Shown here: piece by piece, positions 1 through 9,940 of the stretch | Layout: the number at the start of each line of letters is the position of its first letter | Numbering within the stretch: position 1 is the first letter of the stretch | DNA from: Photobacterium iliopiscarium | GTDB lineage: Bacteria; Pseudomonadota; Gammaproteobacteria; Enterobacterales; Vibrionaceae | DNA length: 64,000 bases | Direction of reading: 5' to 3' | NCBI RefSeq assembly: GCF_003026395.1 | Contig: NZ_PYOO01000015.1 | Location: forward strand, 1-64,000 | Notes under the pieces: generated by a model | Seen by the model: only the letters and a program-made list of their open reading frames with translations | What the model was told of the DNA's origin: nothing | Databases searched by the model: none | Position numbers and translations under genes: made by a program

Positions 1-359
<359 letters not shown>

Positions 360-402
360 GCTTTCCTAAAATAAGCTTTATTATAATAACGTCATAAAAA
401 AA

Positions 403-428
403 TGCGCAGAGCGCCTACACTCTGCGCA
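403..428. repeat. Inverted repeat between frmA and fghA
   Basis: A perfect 9-bp inverted repeat (TGCGCAGAG at 403-411, CTCTGCGCA at 420-428, 8-nt loop) lies between the frmA stop and the fghA start at 452. No T-run follows on the + strand, so it is not a classical terminator for frmA. It may be an RNA-processing or partial attenuation hairpin that sets the ratio of the two enzymes. Confidence 0.5.
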
Positions 429-451
429 GCTTTAACGAGAGACTAAATCCA

Positions 452-1300
452 ATGCCTTTAGAAAATATTAGTTGTAACAAAAGCGCTGGCGGCTGGCATA
501 AGCAATATACGCACCGTTCAGAAGTCCTAAATTGTGATATGCGTTTTGCTATTTACCTGCCACCACAATGTGCAGCAGGACAAAAAGTACCCGTTATTTA
601 CTGGTTATCAGGCCTAACATGTACTGATGAAAACTTTATGCAAAAAGCAGGTGTACAACGTATGGCTGCTGAGTTAGGTGTCGCTATTGTTGCTCCAGAT
701 ACTAGCCCTCGTGGCGAAGGTGTTGCTGACGATCCACAAGGCGCTTATGACTTTGGTCTTGGTGCTGGTTTCTATGTTAATGCAACAGAAGCTCCCTGGA
801 ACCGTCATTACCATATGTATGATTACATTGTGAATGAATTACCAACATTGATTGAAGCACACTTCCCAGTGACAGCTCAGCGTGCAATCAGTGGTCACTC
901 AATGGGTGGACACGGTGCATTAATGATTGCTTTACGTAATCCTGAACGTTATAGCTCAGCGTCAGCATTTAGTCCTATATCGAATCCAATGAATAGTGCT
1001 TGGGGCCAAAAAGCGCTTACTGGTTATCTTGGTAGTAATACTAAAAACTGGAAGCAATATGATTCAAGTGAATTGATGCGTATTGCTGAAGTTAAATTAC
1101 CAATGTTGGTTGATCAAGGCACGCACGATAACTTCTATAATGATGGTCAGCTTCGTACTGAAACCCTTGTTGCAGCAGCGGAAGCAAATAGCTACCCACT
1201 AGAAGTGCGTATGCAAGATGGTTATGACCATAGCTACTACTTTATGGCATCATTTATTGAAGATCATTTACGTTTCCACGTTGATAACTTTAATAAATAA
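452..1300 (+). CDS. fghA: S-formylglutathione hydrolase
   Basis: This is a 282-residue esterase of the FghA/FrmB/esterase D family. It hydrolyses S-formylglutathione to formate and glutathione, the second step of glutathione-dependent formaldehyde removal. The nucleophile elbow GHSMGGHGAL places the catalytic serine at residue 150. Asp226 (in GTHDNFY) and His260 (in DHSYYF) complete the triad, at the same numbering as I recall for human esterase D. The oxyanion/entry motif WLSGLTCTDENF is at about 51-62. The length is normal for the family. The ATG is preceded by GAGAG. It sits 92 nt after the dehydrogenase gene on the same strand, with only an inverted repeat between them, so the two are probably cotranscribed. 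Confidence 0.96.
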   Translation: MPLENISCNKSAGGWHKQYTHRSEVLNCDMRFAIYLPPQCAAGQKVPVIYWLSGLTCTDENFMQKAGVQRMAAELGVAIVAPDTSPRGEGVADDPQGAYDFGLGAGFYVNATEAPWNRHYHMYDYIVNELPTLIEAHFPVTAQRAISGHSMGGHGALMIALRNPERYSSASAFSPISNPMNSAWGQKALTGYLGSNTKNWKQYDSSELMRIAEVKLPMLVDQGTHDNFYNDGQLRTETLVAAAEANSYPLEVRMQDGYDHSYYFMASFIEDHLRFHVDNFNK

Positions 1301-1349
1301 CCGCTAATTTATTAAACTCCTTTTTTGCAGACAGGGTTTAATAAGACAC

Positions 1350-1388
1350 AAAAAGCCTCAAACAGTTTACCTGTTCGAGGCTTTTTTT
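1350..1388. terminator. Bidirectional rho-independent terminator
   Basis: A stem built from AAGCCTC..ACAG and CTGT..GAGGCTT is flanked by five A on the left and seven T on the right. It therefore works for fghA (+) and can also serve the AbgT gene arriving from the minus strand. Confidence 0.85.
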
Positions 1389-1441
1389 CGTTAACGATAA
1401 TTATTTATTAATACTCACTATCGTTATTCAGCTCTAATTAT

Positions 1442-3001
1442 TTACATACTGTAAGTGTAAGGCGCTTGAACACCTAGAGGAATGCCTAGGGTCCAGAATA
1501 CTAATAGGAAGATAGTCCAACCAATTAACATTGCAATTGAGTACGGCATCATCATTGACGCTAAGGTACCAATACCTGAACTCTTAACATAACGTTGCAT
1601 GTAAACCACCACTAATGGGAAGAACACCATCATTGGTGAAATAATGTTAGAGACAGAGTCACCAACACGGTAAGCCGCTTGAGTTAATTCAGGTGAAATA
1701 CCTACAGCCATTAACATTGGTACCATGATAGGACCAATCAATGCCCACTTAGCAGACGCTGAGCCCACCAATAAGTTAACACTGGCTGTTAGTAAAATCA
1801 TACCAACGATGGTGACTTGACCCGGTAAGTTCATTTGTTGCAATAATTGCGCACCAGAAAGTGCTAATAGCGTACCTAAGTTTGATTGCGTAAACGCCAC
1901 CAAGAACTGAGCAATAAAGAACACCATTACCATAAAGCCAGCCATACCCGCCATGGTAGTCGACATCGCTTTAATCACATCACCGCTTTGCTTAAATGTA
2001 CCTGCAACTTTACCGTAGATAATACCGGGAATAACAAACAGAATAAAAATCAACGGTACAATAGATTGCATTACTGGTGCATTAAAGGCAGCAACTTCAC
2101 CCGTTGGCGAACGTAATGGCGATGTTTCAGGCCATAGAGCAGCAACTAATAGCATGATACCCACAACCATTGTCCAACCAGCGTATGAGAATGCTTTACT
2201 TTCTAATGGAGTAAAAGAACCCATATCAGGTGCTTCTTCTGCATCTTCATCAATCGCTGTTTTTTGTAAACGAGGCTCAATTACTTTATCGGTGATGTAC
2301 CAGCCAATACCCACAATAATGAACGATGATAGACCAGTGAACATTAGGTTTGCTAACGGGTTAACAATGTAAGTTGGATCCATGATGCGTGCAGCTTCTT
2401 GGGTAAAGCCCGCTAATAATGGGTCGATACCAGAAGGAATAAAGTTAGCAGAAAAACCACCAGAAACACCAGCAAACGCCGCTGCAATACCCGCAAGAGG
2501 ATGACGACCAGCAGCGTGGAAAATGATACCACCAAGAGGAATAACCAACACATAACCTGCATCAGCAGCAGTGTGCGATACAATTGCCACTAAAATAAGC
2601 ATCGGCGTAAGTAGCTTAGCTGGCGTAACATTTAGCATCTTTTTTAGGCCAGTATTAATAAAGCCTGACGCTTCAGCAACACCAACACCTAACATAGCAA
2701 CTAATACAATACCTAATGGCGCAAACCCAGTGAAGTTTTTCACCATGTTCGCCAAGAAACTTGCCATCGCATCGCCAGTCAGCAAGTTATTAACGTGTAC
2801 CACATCTTTCGTCACTGGGTGCACAAGACCAAAATCAAACTGTGATAACACAGCCGAAAGAATCCAAACAGTTACTAACCCCCAAAAGAACAGTAATGCG
2901 GGATCAGGTATTTTATTACCTGCACGCTCAATACCATTTAAAAACTTGTCCATCGCACTCGTAGATGGAGGTGGTGCTTGCTTCAGTGTTTTTTCGTTCA
3001 T
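1442..3001 (-). CDS. AbgT-family transporter
   Basis: This is a 519-residue polytopic inner-membrane protein of the AbgT/MtrF family. Known members take up p-aminobenzoyl-glutamate or export sulfonamide-like antimetabolites; the substrate here cannot be told. The N-terminal helix follows the segment NKIPDPALLFFWGL. Family-typical stretches include SHTAADAGYVLVIPLGG, GGFSANFIPSG and ASAKWALIGPIMVPML, and the C-terminal helices include MMPYSIAMLIGWT. About 12 hydrophobic segments are visible. Length matches the family (about 500-520). It stands alone, convergent with fghA and separated from guaA by 338 nt. Confidence 0.9.
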   Translation of the reverse strand: MNEKTLKQAPPPSTSAMDKFLNGIERAGNKIPDPALLFFWGLVTVWILSAVLSQFDFGLVHPVTKDVVHVNNLLTGDAMASFLANMVKNFTGFAPLGIVLVAMLGVGVAEASGFINTGLKKMLNVTPAKLLTPMLILVAIVSHTAADAGYVLVIPLGGIIFHAAGRHPLAGIAAAFAGVSGGFSANFIPSGIDPLLAGFTQEAARIMDPTYIVNPLANLMFTGLSSFIIVGIGWYITDKVIEPRLQKTAIDEDAEEAPDMGSFTPLESKAFSYAGWTMVVGIMLLVAALWPETSPLRSPTGEVAAFNAPVMQSIVPLIFILFVIPGIIYGKVAGTFKQSGDVIKAMSTTMAGMAGFMVMVFFIAQFLVAFTQSNLGTLLALSGAQLLQQMNLPGQVTIVGMILLTASVNLLVGSASAKWALIGPIMVPMLMAVGISPELTQAAYRVGDSVSNIISPMMVFFPLVVVYMQRYVKSSGIGTLASMMMPYSIAMLIGWTIFLLVFWTLGIPLGVQAPYTYSM

Positions 3002-3339
3002 GGTAATTCCATGTCCTTATGCTGGTTATGTTTGCTATGCGGATCTACTTACATATAGTCGATCTCATTTTTTGTCCAAATCAAATATGAATATTCGCTG
3101 AACGATCGTAATGAAATTACCACAACAAACAGTGTTATAAACCTACTAATAACACCTACTAACCACTACATATTGTAACCAATCATTAATACGACACTTA
3201 CAAAAAACATAATTCAAACAAATGAGTAACAACTAACAAATAGAAAGATAAATCTTACTTTAATAGCATTAAATAGCAGCCATAAAAAAAGCACCCGTAG
3301 GTGCTTTTTATTATTCAATTAGTACTAATAAACCTGTAA
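3002..3339. other. Intergenic region upstream of the AbgT gene
   Basis: This 338-nt AT-rich stretch holds the presumed promoter of the AbgT gene (minus strand) and the guaA terminator at its right end. No gene, operator or repeat was recognised elsewhere in it. Confidence 0.5.
3283..3310 (-). terminator. Terminator of guaBA
   Basis: AAAAAGCACC / GGTGCTTTTT form a short perfect stem around CGTA. On the minus strand the stem is followed by a run of T, 30 nt after the guaA stop. Confidence 0.8.
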
Positions 3340-4923
3340 TTATTCCCACTCAATCGTTGCGGGTGGCTTACCAGAAATATCGTAAACAACACGTGAAATA
3401 CCATTGACTTCATTGATGATACGGTTCGATACTTTACCTAAGAAATCATAAGGTAAATGTGCCCAATGCGCGGTCATAAAGTCGATAGTTTCTACCGCAC
3501 GTAGCGATACAACCCAATCATACTTACGGCCATCGCCCATCACGCCCACTGAACGTACAGGTAAGAACACAGTAAATGCTTGTGATACTTTATTGTAAAG
3601 ATCAGCGTTATGTAGCTCTTCAATGAAGATTGCATCTGCGCGACGTAGTAAGTCACAGTATTCTTTCTTTACTTCGCCTAATACACGGACACCTAAACCA
3701 GGCCCAGGGAATGGGTGGCGGTATAACATGTTATAAGGCAAACCAAGTTCTAGACCGATCTTACGTACTTCATCTTTAAATAATTCACGCAATGGCTCAA
3801 CTAAGCCCATTTCCATATCATCTGGCAAACCGCCAACGTTATGGTGTGATTTAATCACGTGCGCTTTACCTGTTTTAGATGCTGCTGATTCGATCACATC
3901 AGGATAAATCGTACCCTGTGCTAGCCACTTAGCATTTTTTAATTTCTTTGATTCTTCATCAAAGATATCAACGAACACATGACCGATGATCTTACGTTTA
4001 GCTTCAGGCTCATCAATACCTGCAAGTGCATCTAAGAAACGATCTTCAGCTTTAACATGGATGATTTTCAGACCAAAGTCATCACCAAACATGTCCATAA
4101 CTTGTTGGCCTTCGTTAAGACGAAGTAAACCGTTATCAACAAATACACATGTTAGCTTATCGCCAATCGCGCGGTGAATAAGCATTGCAACCACTGATGA
4201 ATCAACACCACCAGACAGACCAAGGATAACTTCATCGTCACCGACTTGCTCTTTGATACGTACAATTGCATCTTCAATAATATTGGCTGAAGTCCATAGC
4301 TTTTCACAGCCACACACATTCATCACGAAGTTTTCAATTAACTTCATACCTTGACGCGTATGCGTTACTTCTGGGTGGAATTGCACCCCGTAGAAGCGTT
4401 TTTCTTCATTTGCCATCGCAGCAAATGGACAGGTATCTGTTTCAGCAACTTTAATGAAATCCGCTGGAATTTCGACAACTTTATCGCCGTGGCTCATCCA
4501 TACATCAAGTAATGGCGTACCATCAGCAGCAACCGCATCTTGAATATCGTTTAAGAAAGCAGTCTGCTCAACAATCTTAACTTGCGCATAACCAAATTCA
4601 CGCTCATCAGAACCTGCAACTTTACCACCCAGTTGTTCTGCCATAGTCTGCATGCCGTAACATACACCAAACACAGGAACACCCGCTTCAAATACATACT
4701 GTGGTGCGCGAGGAGAACCCGCTTCAGTTACGCTTTCAGGACCACCAGAAAGAATAATACCGTTTGGATTGAAATCACGGATATCAGCTTCATCAACATC
4801 CCAGCTCCAAAGTTCACAATAAACGCCGATTTCACGGATACGACGGGCAATTAACTGAGTGTATTGCGAACCAAAATCCAAAATAAGAATACGTTGGTCA
4901 TGAATATTTGCGGTAGTGGTCAT
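3340..4923 (-). CDS. guaA: GMP synthase (glutamine-hydrolysing)
   Basis: This 527-residue enzyme converts XMP, ATP and glutamine to GMP, the last step of guanine nucleotide synthesis. The N-terminal class I glutamine amidotransferase domain (about 10-205) has Cys88 in GVCYGMQ and the His/Glu pair in GVQFHPEVT. The ATP-pyrophosphatase domain follows with its PP-loop [10 protein letters not shown] at about 235. The C-terminal dimerisation/XMP-binding domain ends in PPATIEWE, as in E. coli GuaA. It lies 113 nt downstream of guaB on the same strand and shares its terminator, the usual guaBA operon. Nothing is missing or unusual. Confidence 0.98.
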   Translation of the reverse strand: MTTTANIHDQRILILDFGSQYTQLIARRIREIGVYCELWSWDVDEADIRDFNPNGIILSGGPESVTEAGSPRAPQYVFEAGVPVFGVCYGMQTMAEQLGGKVAGSDEREFGYAQVKIVEQTAFLNDIQDAVAADGTPLLDVWMSHGDKVVEIPADFIKVAETDTCPFAAMANEEKRFYGVQFHPEVTHTRQGMKLIENFVMNVCGCEKLWTSANIIEDAIVRIKEQVGDDEVILGLSGGVDSSVVAMLIHRAIGDKLTCVFVDNGLLRLNEGQQVMDMFGDDFGLKIIHVKAEDRFLDALAGIDEPEAKRKIIGHVFVDIFDEESKKLKNAKWLAQGTIYPDVIESAASKTGKAHVIKSHHNVGGLPDDMEMGLVEPLRELFKDEVRKIGLELGLPYNMLYRHPFPGPGLGVRVLGEVKKEYCDLLRRADAIFIEELHNADLYNKVSQAFTVFLPVRSVGVMGDGRKYDWVVSLRAVETIDFMTAHWAHLPYDFLGKVSNRIINEVNGISRVVYDISGKPPATIEWE

Positions 4924-5036
4924 TATAGAACTATCTCAAAAATTGAATGTATTGGGGGCTATATCTAGCCCCGATTTTATCTAACTTCGCAACTTAGGCA
5001 ATCGTTTTCGTTCAACGAATACTGACTGCTTGATAA

Positions 5037-6500
5037 TTAAGCTGTACGGTAGTTAGGCGCTTCTTTTGTGATCATCACATCATGTACGTGTGACTCTTTC
5101 ATGCCTGCGCCTGAAATCCGTACAAATTCAGCTTTAGTGCGTAAGTCTTCAATTGTTGCAGAGCCTGTTAGACCCATGCTTGAACGTAAACCACCCATTT
5201 GCTGGTGAACGATTTCTTTCATCAAACCTTTGTAAGCAACACGGCCTTCAATACCTTCAGGTACAAGCTTATCTGCTGCGTTATCTGATTGGAAATAACG
5301 GTCTGAAGAGCCTTTTGACATTGCGCCAAGTGAGCCCATACCACGGTATGATTTATAAGAACGGCCTTGATACAGTTCAACTTCACCCGGTGCTTCTTCA
5401 GTACCTGCGAACATTGAGCCAACCATTACACATGATGCACCCGCAGCAATCGCTTTACATAAATCGCCAGAATAACGAATACCGCCATCAGCAATAACCG
5501 GAATACCGTATTGATCAGCCACTGATGCAGCTTCTGAAATCGCAGTAATTTGTGGAACACCCACACCAGTAACAATACGTGTAGTACAGATTGAACCAGG
5601 GCCGATACCCACTTTAACAGCACTTACGCCAGCTTCAATTAATGAGCGAGCACCGTCTGCGGTTGCAACGTTACCGCCAACAATAGGAAGATTAGGAAAA
5701 GCGGCACGTGTTTCACGAATACGTTGTAAAACGCCTTCTGAATGTCCGTGAGATGAATCGATAAGTAATACGTCAACACCCGCTTCAACCAATGCCGCAA
5801 CGCGTTCTTCATTACCCGCGCCAGCACCAACAGCAGCACCAACACGTAAACTGCCACGCTCATCTTTACACGCGTTTGGTTTACGTTCTGCTTTTTGGAA
5901 GTCTTTCGCAGTGATCATGCCTTTTAGACGGAAATTATCGTCAACTAACAGTACTTTTTCAACACGGTACTGTTGCATAATCGCTTCAACTTCTTCGCGA
6001 GATGCACCTTCTTTTGCTGAAGCTAACTTCTCTTTAGAAGTCATTACTTCTTCAACTTTAATTGAAAGGTCAGTAACAAAACGAACATCACGGCCAGTAA
6101 TAATACCAACTAATTCATTGTTATCTGCAACCACAGGATAACCTGCAAAACCATTTTCTAAGGTCAGACGTTTAACATCTGCGATAGTGTTATTTGGTTT
6201 AACTGTAACAGGTTCTGCAACAACGCCTGCTTCGAACTTTTTAACCATGCGAACTTCAGCCGCTTGTTGTTCGATAGACATATTCTTGTGGATAAAACCA
6301 ATGCCGCCCTCTTGAGCAAGTGCAATGGCTAGGCGACCTTCAGTCACTGTGTCCATAGATGCTGATAGCATAGGAATGTTAAGAGCAATCTCTTTCGTGA
6401 GACGAGTGCGCAGATCGGCAGTGTTAGGTAGGACTGTAGAATGAGCAGGAACTAGTAATACATCATCAAACGTCAACGCTTCTTTTTTAATTCGTAACAT
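5037..6500 (-). CDS. guaB: IMP dehydrogenase
   Basis: This 487-residue enzyme oxidises IMP to XMP with NAD, the committed step to GMP. The TIM-barrel catalytic domain is interrupted by a CBS pair (about residues 95-205). The catalytic loop GPGSICTTR places the nucleophile at Cys305, and the flap motif GSSDRYFQ is present. The ATG at 6500 gives the canonical N-terminus [14 protein letters not shown] and is preceded by GTGAGA at a suitable distance. A GTG four codons upstream overlaps that ribosome-binding site and is rejected. guaA follows. Confidence 0.98.
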   Translation of the reverse strand: MLRIKKEALTFDDVLLVPAHSTVLPNTADLRTRLTKEIALNIPMLSASMDTVTEGRLAIALAQEGGIGFIHKNMSIEQQAAEVRMVKKFEAGVVAEPVTVKPNNTIADVKRLTLENGFAGYPVVADNNELVGIITGRDVRFVTDLSIKVEEVMTSKEKLASAKEGASREEVEAIMQQYRVEKVLLVDDNFRLKGMITAKDFQKAERKPNACKDERGSLRVGAAVGAGAGNEERVAALVEAGVDVLLIDSSHGHSEGVLQRIRETRAAFPNLPIVGGNVATADGARSLIEAGVSAVKVGIGPGSICTTRIVTGVGVPQITAISEAASVADQYGIPVIADGGIRYSGDLCKAIAAGASCVMVGSMFAGTEEAPGEVELYQGRSYKSYRGMGSLGAMSKGSSDRYFQSDNAADKLVPEGIEGRVAYKGLMKEIVHQQMGGLRSSMGLTGSATIEDLRTKAEFVRISGAGMKESHVHDVMITKEAPNYRTA

Positions 6501-6556
6501 GCAATATCTCACACCAATTTAAAGGTTTACAAAGAAGATTAAAATATTGCGAACGG

Positions 6557-6582
6557 ATTATACGTATGAAGCAATCGTTTGG
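6557..6582 (-). promoter_or_regulatory. guaB promoter -10 with PurR-like box
   Basis: On the minus strand a perfect TATAAT (6557-6562) lies about 57 nt upstream of the guaB ATG. Just upstream, at 6571-6582, the sequence CCAAACGATTGC matches 10 of 12 bases of the PurR core GCAAACGTTTGC. A PurR site over the -35 region would fit purine repression of guaBA. No convincing -35 hexamer was seen. The operator assignment is inference. Confidence 0.45.
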
Positions 6583-6657
6583 CTAGAATTATTTTATTTT
6601 TTTTAATTGACAAAAAACATTTGCTGAGTAGTATATTTCGGTTAACTATCCGGTGAT

Positions 6658-6737
6658 GCGGTCGACGAAATACGGCCAAGATCTGTCCATTGATCTGCGT
6701 GGGCGTTTTTCGTTCTATTTGATAGTTTTTTGACCGC
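6658..6737. ncRNA. Long nested stem-loop between guaB and xseA
   Basis: Four nested pairings fit one coherent long hairpin. GCGGTC (6658-6663) pairs with GACCGC (6732-6737). ACGAAA (6665-6670) pairs with TTTCGT (6708-6713). ACGGCC (6672-6677) pairs with GGGCGT (6701-6706, one mismatch). AGATC (6679-6683) pairs with GATCT (6692-6696). The structure ends 35 nt before the xseA start, so it could be a structured leader of xseA, a small RNA, or a DNA cruciform in the divergent promoter region. No family was recognised. Confidence 0.4.
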
Positions 6738-6772
6738 CTGCCGCCATTCATTCGTTAGCAGGTACTTCCTTC

Positions 6773-8125
6773 GTGACTCTATTCGCTTCTCAAAGCCAAT
6801 CCAACGATCGTATCTACACCGTTTCCAGTCTCAATGCACAAGTCCGTCTAATCCTTGAAAATGAAATGGGGATAGTATGGCTCGTCGGTGAATTATCAAA
6901 TTTTTCGATGCCGGTTTCTGGTCATTGGTACTTCACCCTTAAAGATTCTCGCGCTCAAGTAAAATGTGCGATGTTTAAAGGTTCTAACCGCCATGTCACC
7001 TTTAAGCCCGGCAATGGCAATCAAGTTTTAGTTAAAGCGCGCTTATCTATTTATGAGCCTCGCGGTGACTATCAGTTGATCATTGAAAGCATGCAACCTG
7101 AAGGTGATGGGCGTTTACAGCAACAATTTGAACAACTCAAAATGAGCCTTGCTGCTGAAGGTTTATTTGCTCAATCATTGAAAAAACCATTACCACAACA
7201 ACCCCAACGTGTCGGTATTATTACCTCTAAGACCGGTGCCGCTTTGCACGATATTCTGCACGTATTAAAACGTCGCGACCCAAGTTTAGCCGTGGTTATT
7301 TATCCTACAATGGTGCAAGGTGATGGTGCCGCCATATCAATAGCTCAAGCGATTGGACGGGCAAATTCACGCCAAGAATGTGATATTTTAATTGTTGGTC
7401 GAGGGGGCGGTTCATTAGAAGATTTATGGGCATTTAACGAAGAAATTGTTGCACGAACCATTGCAGCAAGTCAGATTCCAATCGTCAGTGCTGTTGGTCA
7501 TGAAGTCGATGTCACTATTGCTGATTTTGTTGCAGATATGCGCGCGCCAACACCATCCGCTGCGGCTGAATTGGTCAGTCGGGATAACAGCAGTCAAACG
7601 GATAAAATTAAACATAAACAGCAACAATTACACCATGCTATTCAATTTTATTTAGCCGAAAAAAAACAGTATATTAATCAGCTTAATCATCGTTTAGACC
7701 GCCAACATCCACAGCTACGTTTAAATCAACAGCAACAACACTTAGATGATATAACTCGTCGCCTACAGCAGATTATGCTGAAAAAGATTCAAATACAGCA
7801 ACAACGTATTACTCAAAACCAATATAAATTGTCACTTCATTCACCACAGCAACGTCTGCAACACAACACAACCACACTTATTAATACTAAGCGACGTTTA
7901 TTGGATGCAATGGATCGTAACCTGTTAAATGCTCAGCATAAATTATCGCTAGCTGCCGAAAAATTAGATACCGTAAGCCCATTAGCAACACTTAATCGTG
8001 GTTATTCGATTACGCGTGATGATAAAGGCAATCTCATTCGCCATTGCGATCAGGTTAAAGCGGGCGATCAACTGATCACAACCGTTACTGATGGTAAAAT
8101 CTATGCCACTGTAAACAACGGCTAA
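6773..8125 (+). CDS. xseA: Exodeoxyribonuclease VII large subunit
   Basis: This is the 450-residue large subunit of the single-strand-specific exonuclease VII. The N-terminal OB fold (about 15-115) carries [19 protein letters not shown]. The catalytic core has [14 protein letters not shown] (as [10 protein letters not shown]), the [11 protein letters not shown] loop and [18 protein letters not shown] glutamine-rich coiled coil (about 275-390) is typical of this subunit, which binds many XseB copies. The start is a GTG at 6773; it gives an N-terminus of family length, with only a weak AGGT upstream. The gene is divergent from guaB. The small subunit gene xseB is not in the window, as is normal. 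Confidence 0.96.
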   Translation: MTLFASQSQSNDRIYTVSSLNAQVRLILENEMGIVWLVGELSNFSMPVSGHWYFTLKDSRAQVKCAMFKGSNRHVTFKPGNGNQVLVKARLSIYEPRGDYQLIIESMQPEGDGRLQQQFEQLKMSLAAEGLFAQSLKKPLPQQPQRVGIITSKTGAALHDILHVLKRRDPSLAVVIYPTMVQGDGAAISIAQAIGRANSRQECDILIVGRGGGSLEDLWAFNEEIVARTIAASQIPIVSAVGHEVDVTIADFVADMRAPTPSAAAELVSRDNSSQTDKIKHKQQQLHHAIQFYLAEKKQYINQLNHRLDRQHPQLRLNQQQQHLDDITRRLQQIMLKKIQIQQQRITQNQYKLSLHSPQQRLQHNTTTLINTKRRLLDAMDRNLLNAQHKLSLAAEKLDTVSPLATLNRGYSITRDDKGNLIRHCDQVKAGDQLITTVTDGKIYATVNNG

Positions 8126-8149
8126 TAACTCGAAGTTAATGATATTTCC

Positions 8150-8177
8150 ACGCCGCAATATTATTTTATTGCGGCGT
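8150..8177. repeat. Inverted repeat between xseA and yfgJ-like gene
   Basis: A perfect 10-bp stem (ACGCCGCAAT at 8150-8159, ATTGCGGCGT at 8168-8177) lies between the convergent ends of xseA and the zinc-ribbon gene. It has no long T-run on either side but is placed where a shared terminator is expected. Confidence 0.6.
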
Positions 8178-8191
8178 TACGGCATCAAAGC

Positions 8192-8422
8192 CTAATCTGT
8201 GACTTTGTTAAATACGATTTTTACACGTGATTTTGATTTTAACTCATTACAATAATTGCAAAAATAACTCGCAGACCCACATGCTTGTAACTTCTCTAAT
8301 TGTTCAGAACAATCAGGACAAAATGCTGTTTTAGTCACTGCTTGTTGGCAATAATCACAAAAATATTTCTGATCTTTCCAACTTAATTCACTCTCACATT
8401 GTGGACAAGTATTTTTAATCAC
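8192..8422 (-). CDS. yfgJ: YfgJ-like zinc-ribbon protein
   Basis: This 76-residue protein consists of zinc knuckles: CPQCESELSW, FCDYCQQ, FCPDCSEQL and FCNYCNEL, that is four CxxC pairs, enough for two zinc ribbons. Sequence (CPDC..L..L.ACG...YFC) and position between xseA and der match E. coli YfgJ, whose function is unknown to me. A ribosome-binding site is not obvious upstream. I infer a soluble protein that binds zinc; partner or nucleic acid binding cannot be judged. Confidence 0.8.
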   Translation of the reverse strand: MIKNTCPQCESELSWKDQKYFCDYCQQAVTKTAFCPDCSEQLEKLQACGSASYFCNYCNELKSKSRVKIVFNKVTD

Positions 8423-8956
8423 TCTTTTTAACTCCTAAATGAATTTGTTCTAGCATGCAAAATTATTGCGTTAGATGCTACTAAAATTAAATATCACTTT
8501 TTAAATATTTAGCACAATCCATAACTAATACTTCGCTATTTTCTCGATTAGTCTTTGTCATAATAGCACCATGATCCCTAATATGATCACCACCCTTATG
8601 GGTGATCATTGTGTTTATTAAACTTGATCAGCGATCAGCTCTCAAAAGAATATTTATCAATACACATCCCGAAAGCATAAGTTACATATTCTGCATATGG
8701 ATTTTAAACAGCATAATAAACTAGTTAATCTGGATTAATTCGTAACGATCCAATATTTAATAAAATGAGATCAGACGGGAAAATAGGTGAATATACTAAT
8801 TTTAAAATACCTTTTTAATCAGTTATATCATAATACTTCTCATTATAGTGTAGAACGCCAGATAACAATCTTTCCCTTAACAATCTAAAAAATAAGATAT
8901 TACACCTATAAAAAAATCGCCCGTAGACGATTTAAATATCATGAACACATTGTTCT
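8423..8956. other. 534-nt intergenic region
   Basis: This AT-rich stretch lies between two minus-strand genes. It contains an inverted repeat (ATGATCACC at 8583-8591, GGTGATCAT at 8601-8609) and the terminator of the AlaX gene at 8910-8933. The repeat could be a hairpin in the yfgJ leader or a protein-binding dyad. No open reading frame with a ribosome-binding site was seen. Confidence 0.45.
8910..8933 (-). terminator. Terminator of the AlaX gene
   Basis: AAATCG (8914-8919) and CGATTT (8928-8933) form a 6-bp stem whose minus-strand 3' side runs into seven T. It lies 24 nt past the stop codon. Confidence 0.65.
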
Positions 8957-9865
8957 TTATGCCACAACGGCCGTCGTTATCATCACTAATTGTTGATCAG
9001 AGATAACTTCAAACTTTACCGTTAACGCAAGATATTCTGCTAATGAGGTCGCATGCGTTCCACCACAGGGAATTTCAATGATTCCCTCATCACCAAGATC
9101 ACATTGCCAATAACGAGAATCTGTTAATGCATCACCTTCACGACGCATCACTATTGGTGTCGCTAAAGCTATCCATAATGCCAATTGTTGGTTAATTTTA
9201 ACGGTTATTTGTTCAATATCCGCGATCATTTCAGCACTATTAAGTCCACGCTTACGCAAAGTTTTACCTAATCGATAATGATCAGTATTACAATTTTCAC
9301 TCGCAATGCTCTTTTCTTGCGCGTAACTATGGAAATCGTAATAGCCAAGCTCATCACGTCGACTTGAATCTTTCCGCCAAAAATCACTATGTAGCACTTT
9401 ATTTAATGCTAATGATGATAAATGACCACCACTGTGACCACGGCTTAACCCCTGTTGATACGCTTTATCAACCACCAGTGTTACCTCTTCAGCAACACAA
9501 AGAGCAAACGGTAATGCTAGATGATGAACCACAACAAACACCCAACCATCAGTATCACGTTTAACCGGAATATCACTCGCGATATATAATTGCTGCGTGG
9601 CTATTTCTATCGCACCTACAACACAATCTGTCACAGTATAATGCAGGGATTGATAAATTAATTCACCACGATCAGCGGGATGATCTGGCCAAATATGGCT
9701 TACAGGATGAAAGGGGGTTTGCTCAACAACGATCCACGTGCCGCCATTTTTAGCAGCAACAGCACAAACAACGGCACTGTTTACTTGCCAGACATTTTGA
9801 GTAAAAAGTACTTTTGTTGGCGTAATAATCGTTGGCATAACAATTGTTGGTGCAACAGCAACCAT
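8957..9865 (-). CDS. AlaX-type alanyl-tRNA editing protein
   Basis: This 302-residue stand-alone protein resembles the editing (second additional) domain of alanyl-tRNA synthetase. The zinc-binding set is clear: His144 and His148 in GHSGGHLSS, and Cys267 and His271 in IPCGGTHATS. By family knowledge it would hydrolyse mischarged tRNA-Ala (Ser or Gly) in the cytoplasm; the exact substrate is inferred. A longer N-terminal beta domain (about 1-110) precedes the editing core, as in the longer AlaX types. AAGGA lies 7 nt before the ATG. The gene sits between der and yfgJ, an insertion relative to the E. coli order, and its leader begins directly after the der terminator. Confidence 0.85.
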   Translation of the reverse strand: MVAVAPTIVMPTIITPTKVLFTQNVWQVNSAVVCAVAAKNGGTWIVVEQTPFHPVSHIWPDHPADRGELIYQSLHYTVTDCVVGAIEIATQQLYIASDIPVKRDTDGWVFVVVHHLALPFALCVAEEVTLVVDKAYQQGLSRGHSGGHLSSLALNKVLHSDFWRKDSSRRDELGYYDFHSYAQEKSIASENCNTDHYRLGKTLRKRGLNSAEMIADIEQITVKINQQLALWIALATPIVMRREGDALTDSRYWQCDLGDEGIIEIPCGGTHATSLAEYLALTVKFEVISDQQLVMITTAVVA

Positions 9866-9879
9866 GCTATTTTCCTTAT

Positions 9880-9909
9880 AAAAAAGCCCAACACAATGGC
9901 TGGGCTTTT
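9880..9909 (-). terminator. Terminator of der, abutting the AlaX start
   Basis: AAAGCCCA (9883-9890) and TGGGCTTT (9901-9908) form the stem, with a minus-strand T-run of six. Only 14 nt separate it from the AlaX ATG at 9865, so AlaX expression from the der side requires read-through. Confidence 0.85.
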
Positions 9910-9940
9910 ACATCAAGAGACAATACACTCTATCGCTAAA

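Noticed and set aside
2571-3101. A 176-codon + strand open frame opposite the AbgT gene
   Set aside because: It is antisense to conserved transmembrane segments and runs into intergenic DNA without family features.
6539-6751. A 70-codon minus-strand open frame between guaB and xseA
   Set aside because: It overlaps the guaB promoter and the nested hairpin, has no ribosome-binding site and has no protein-like features.
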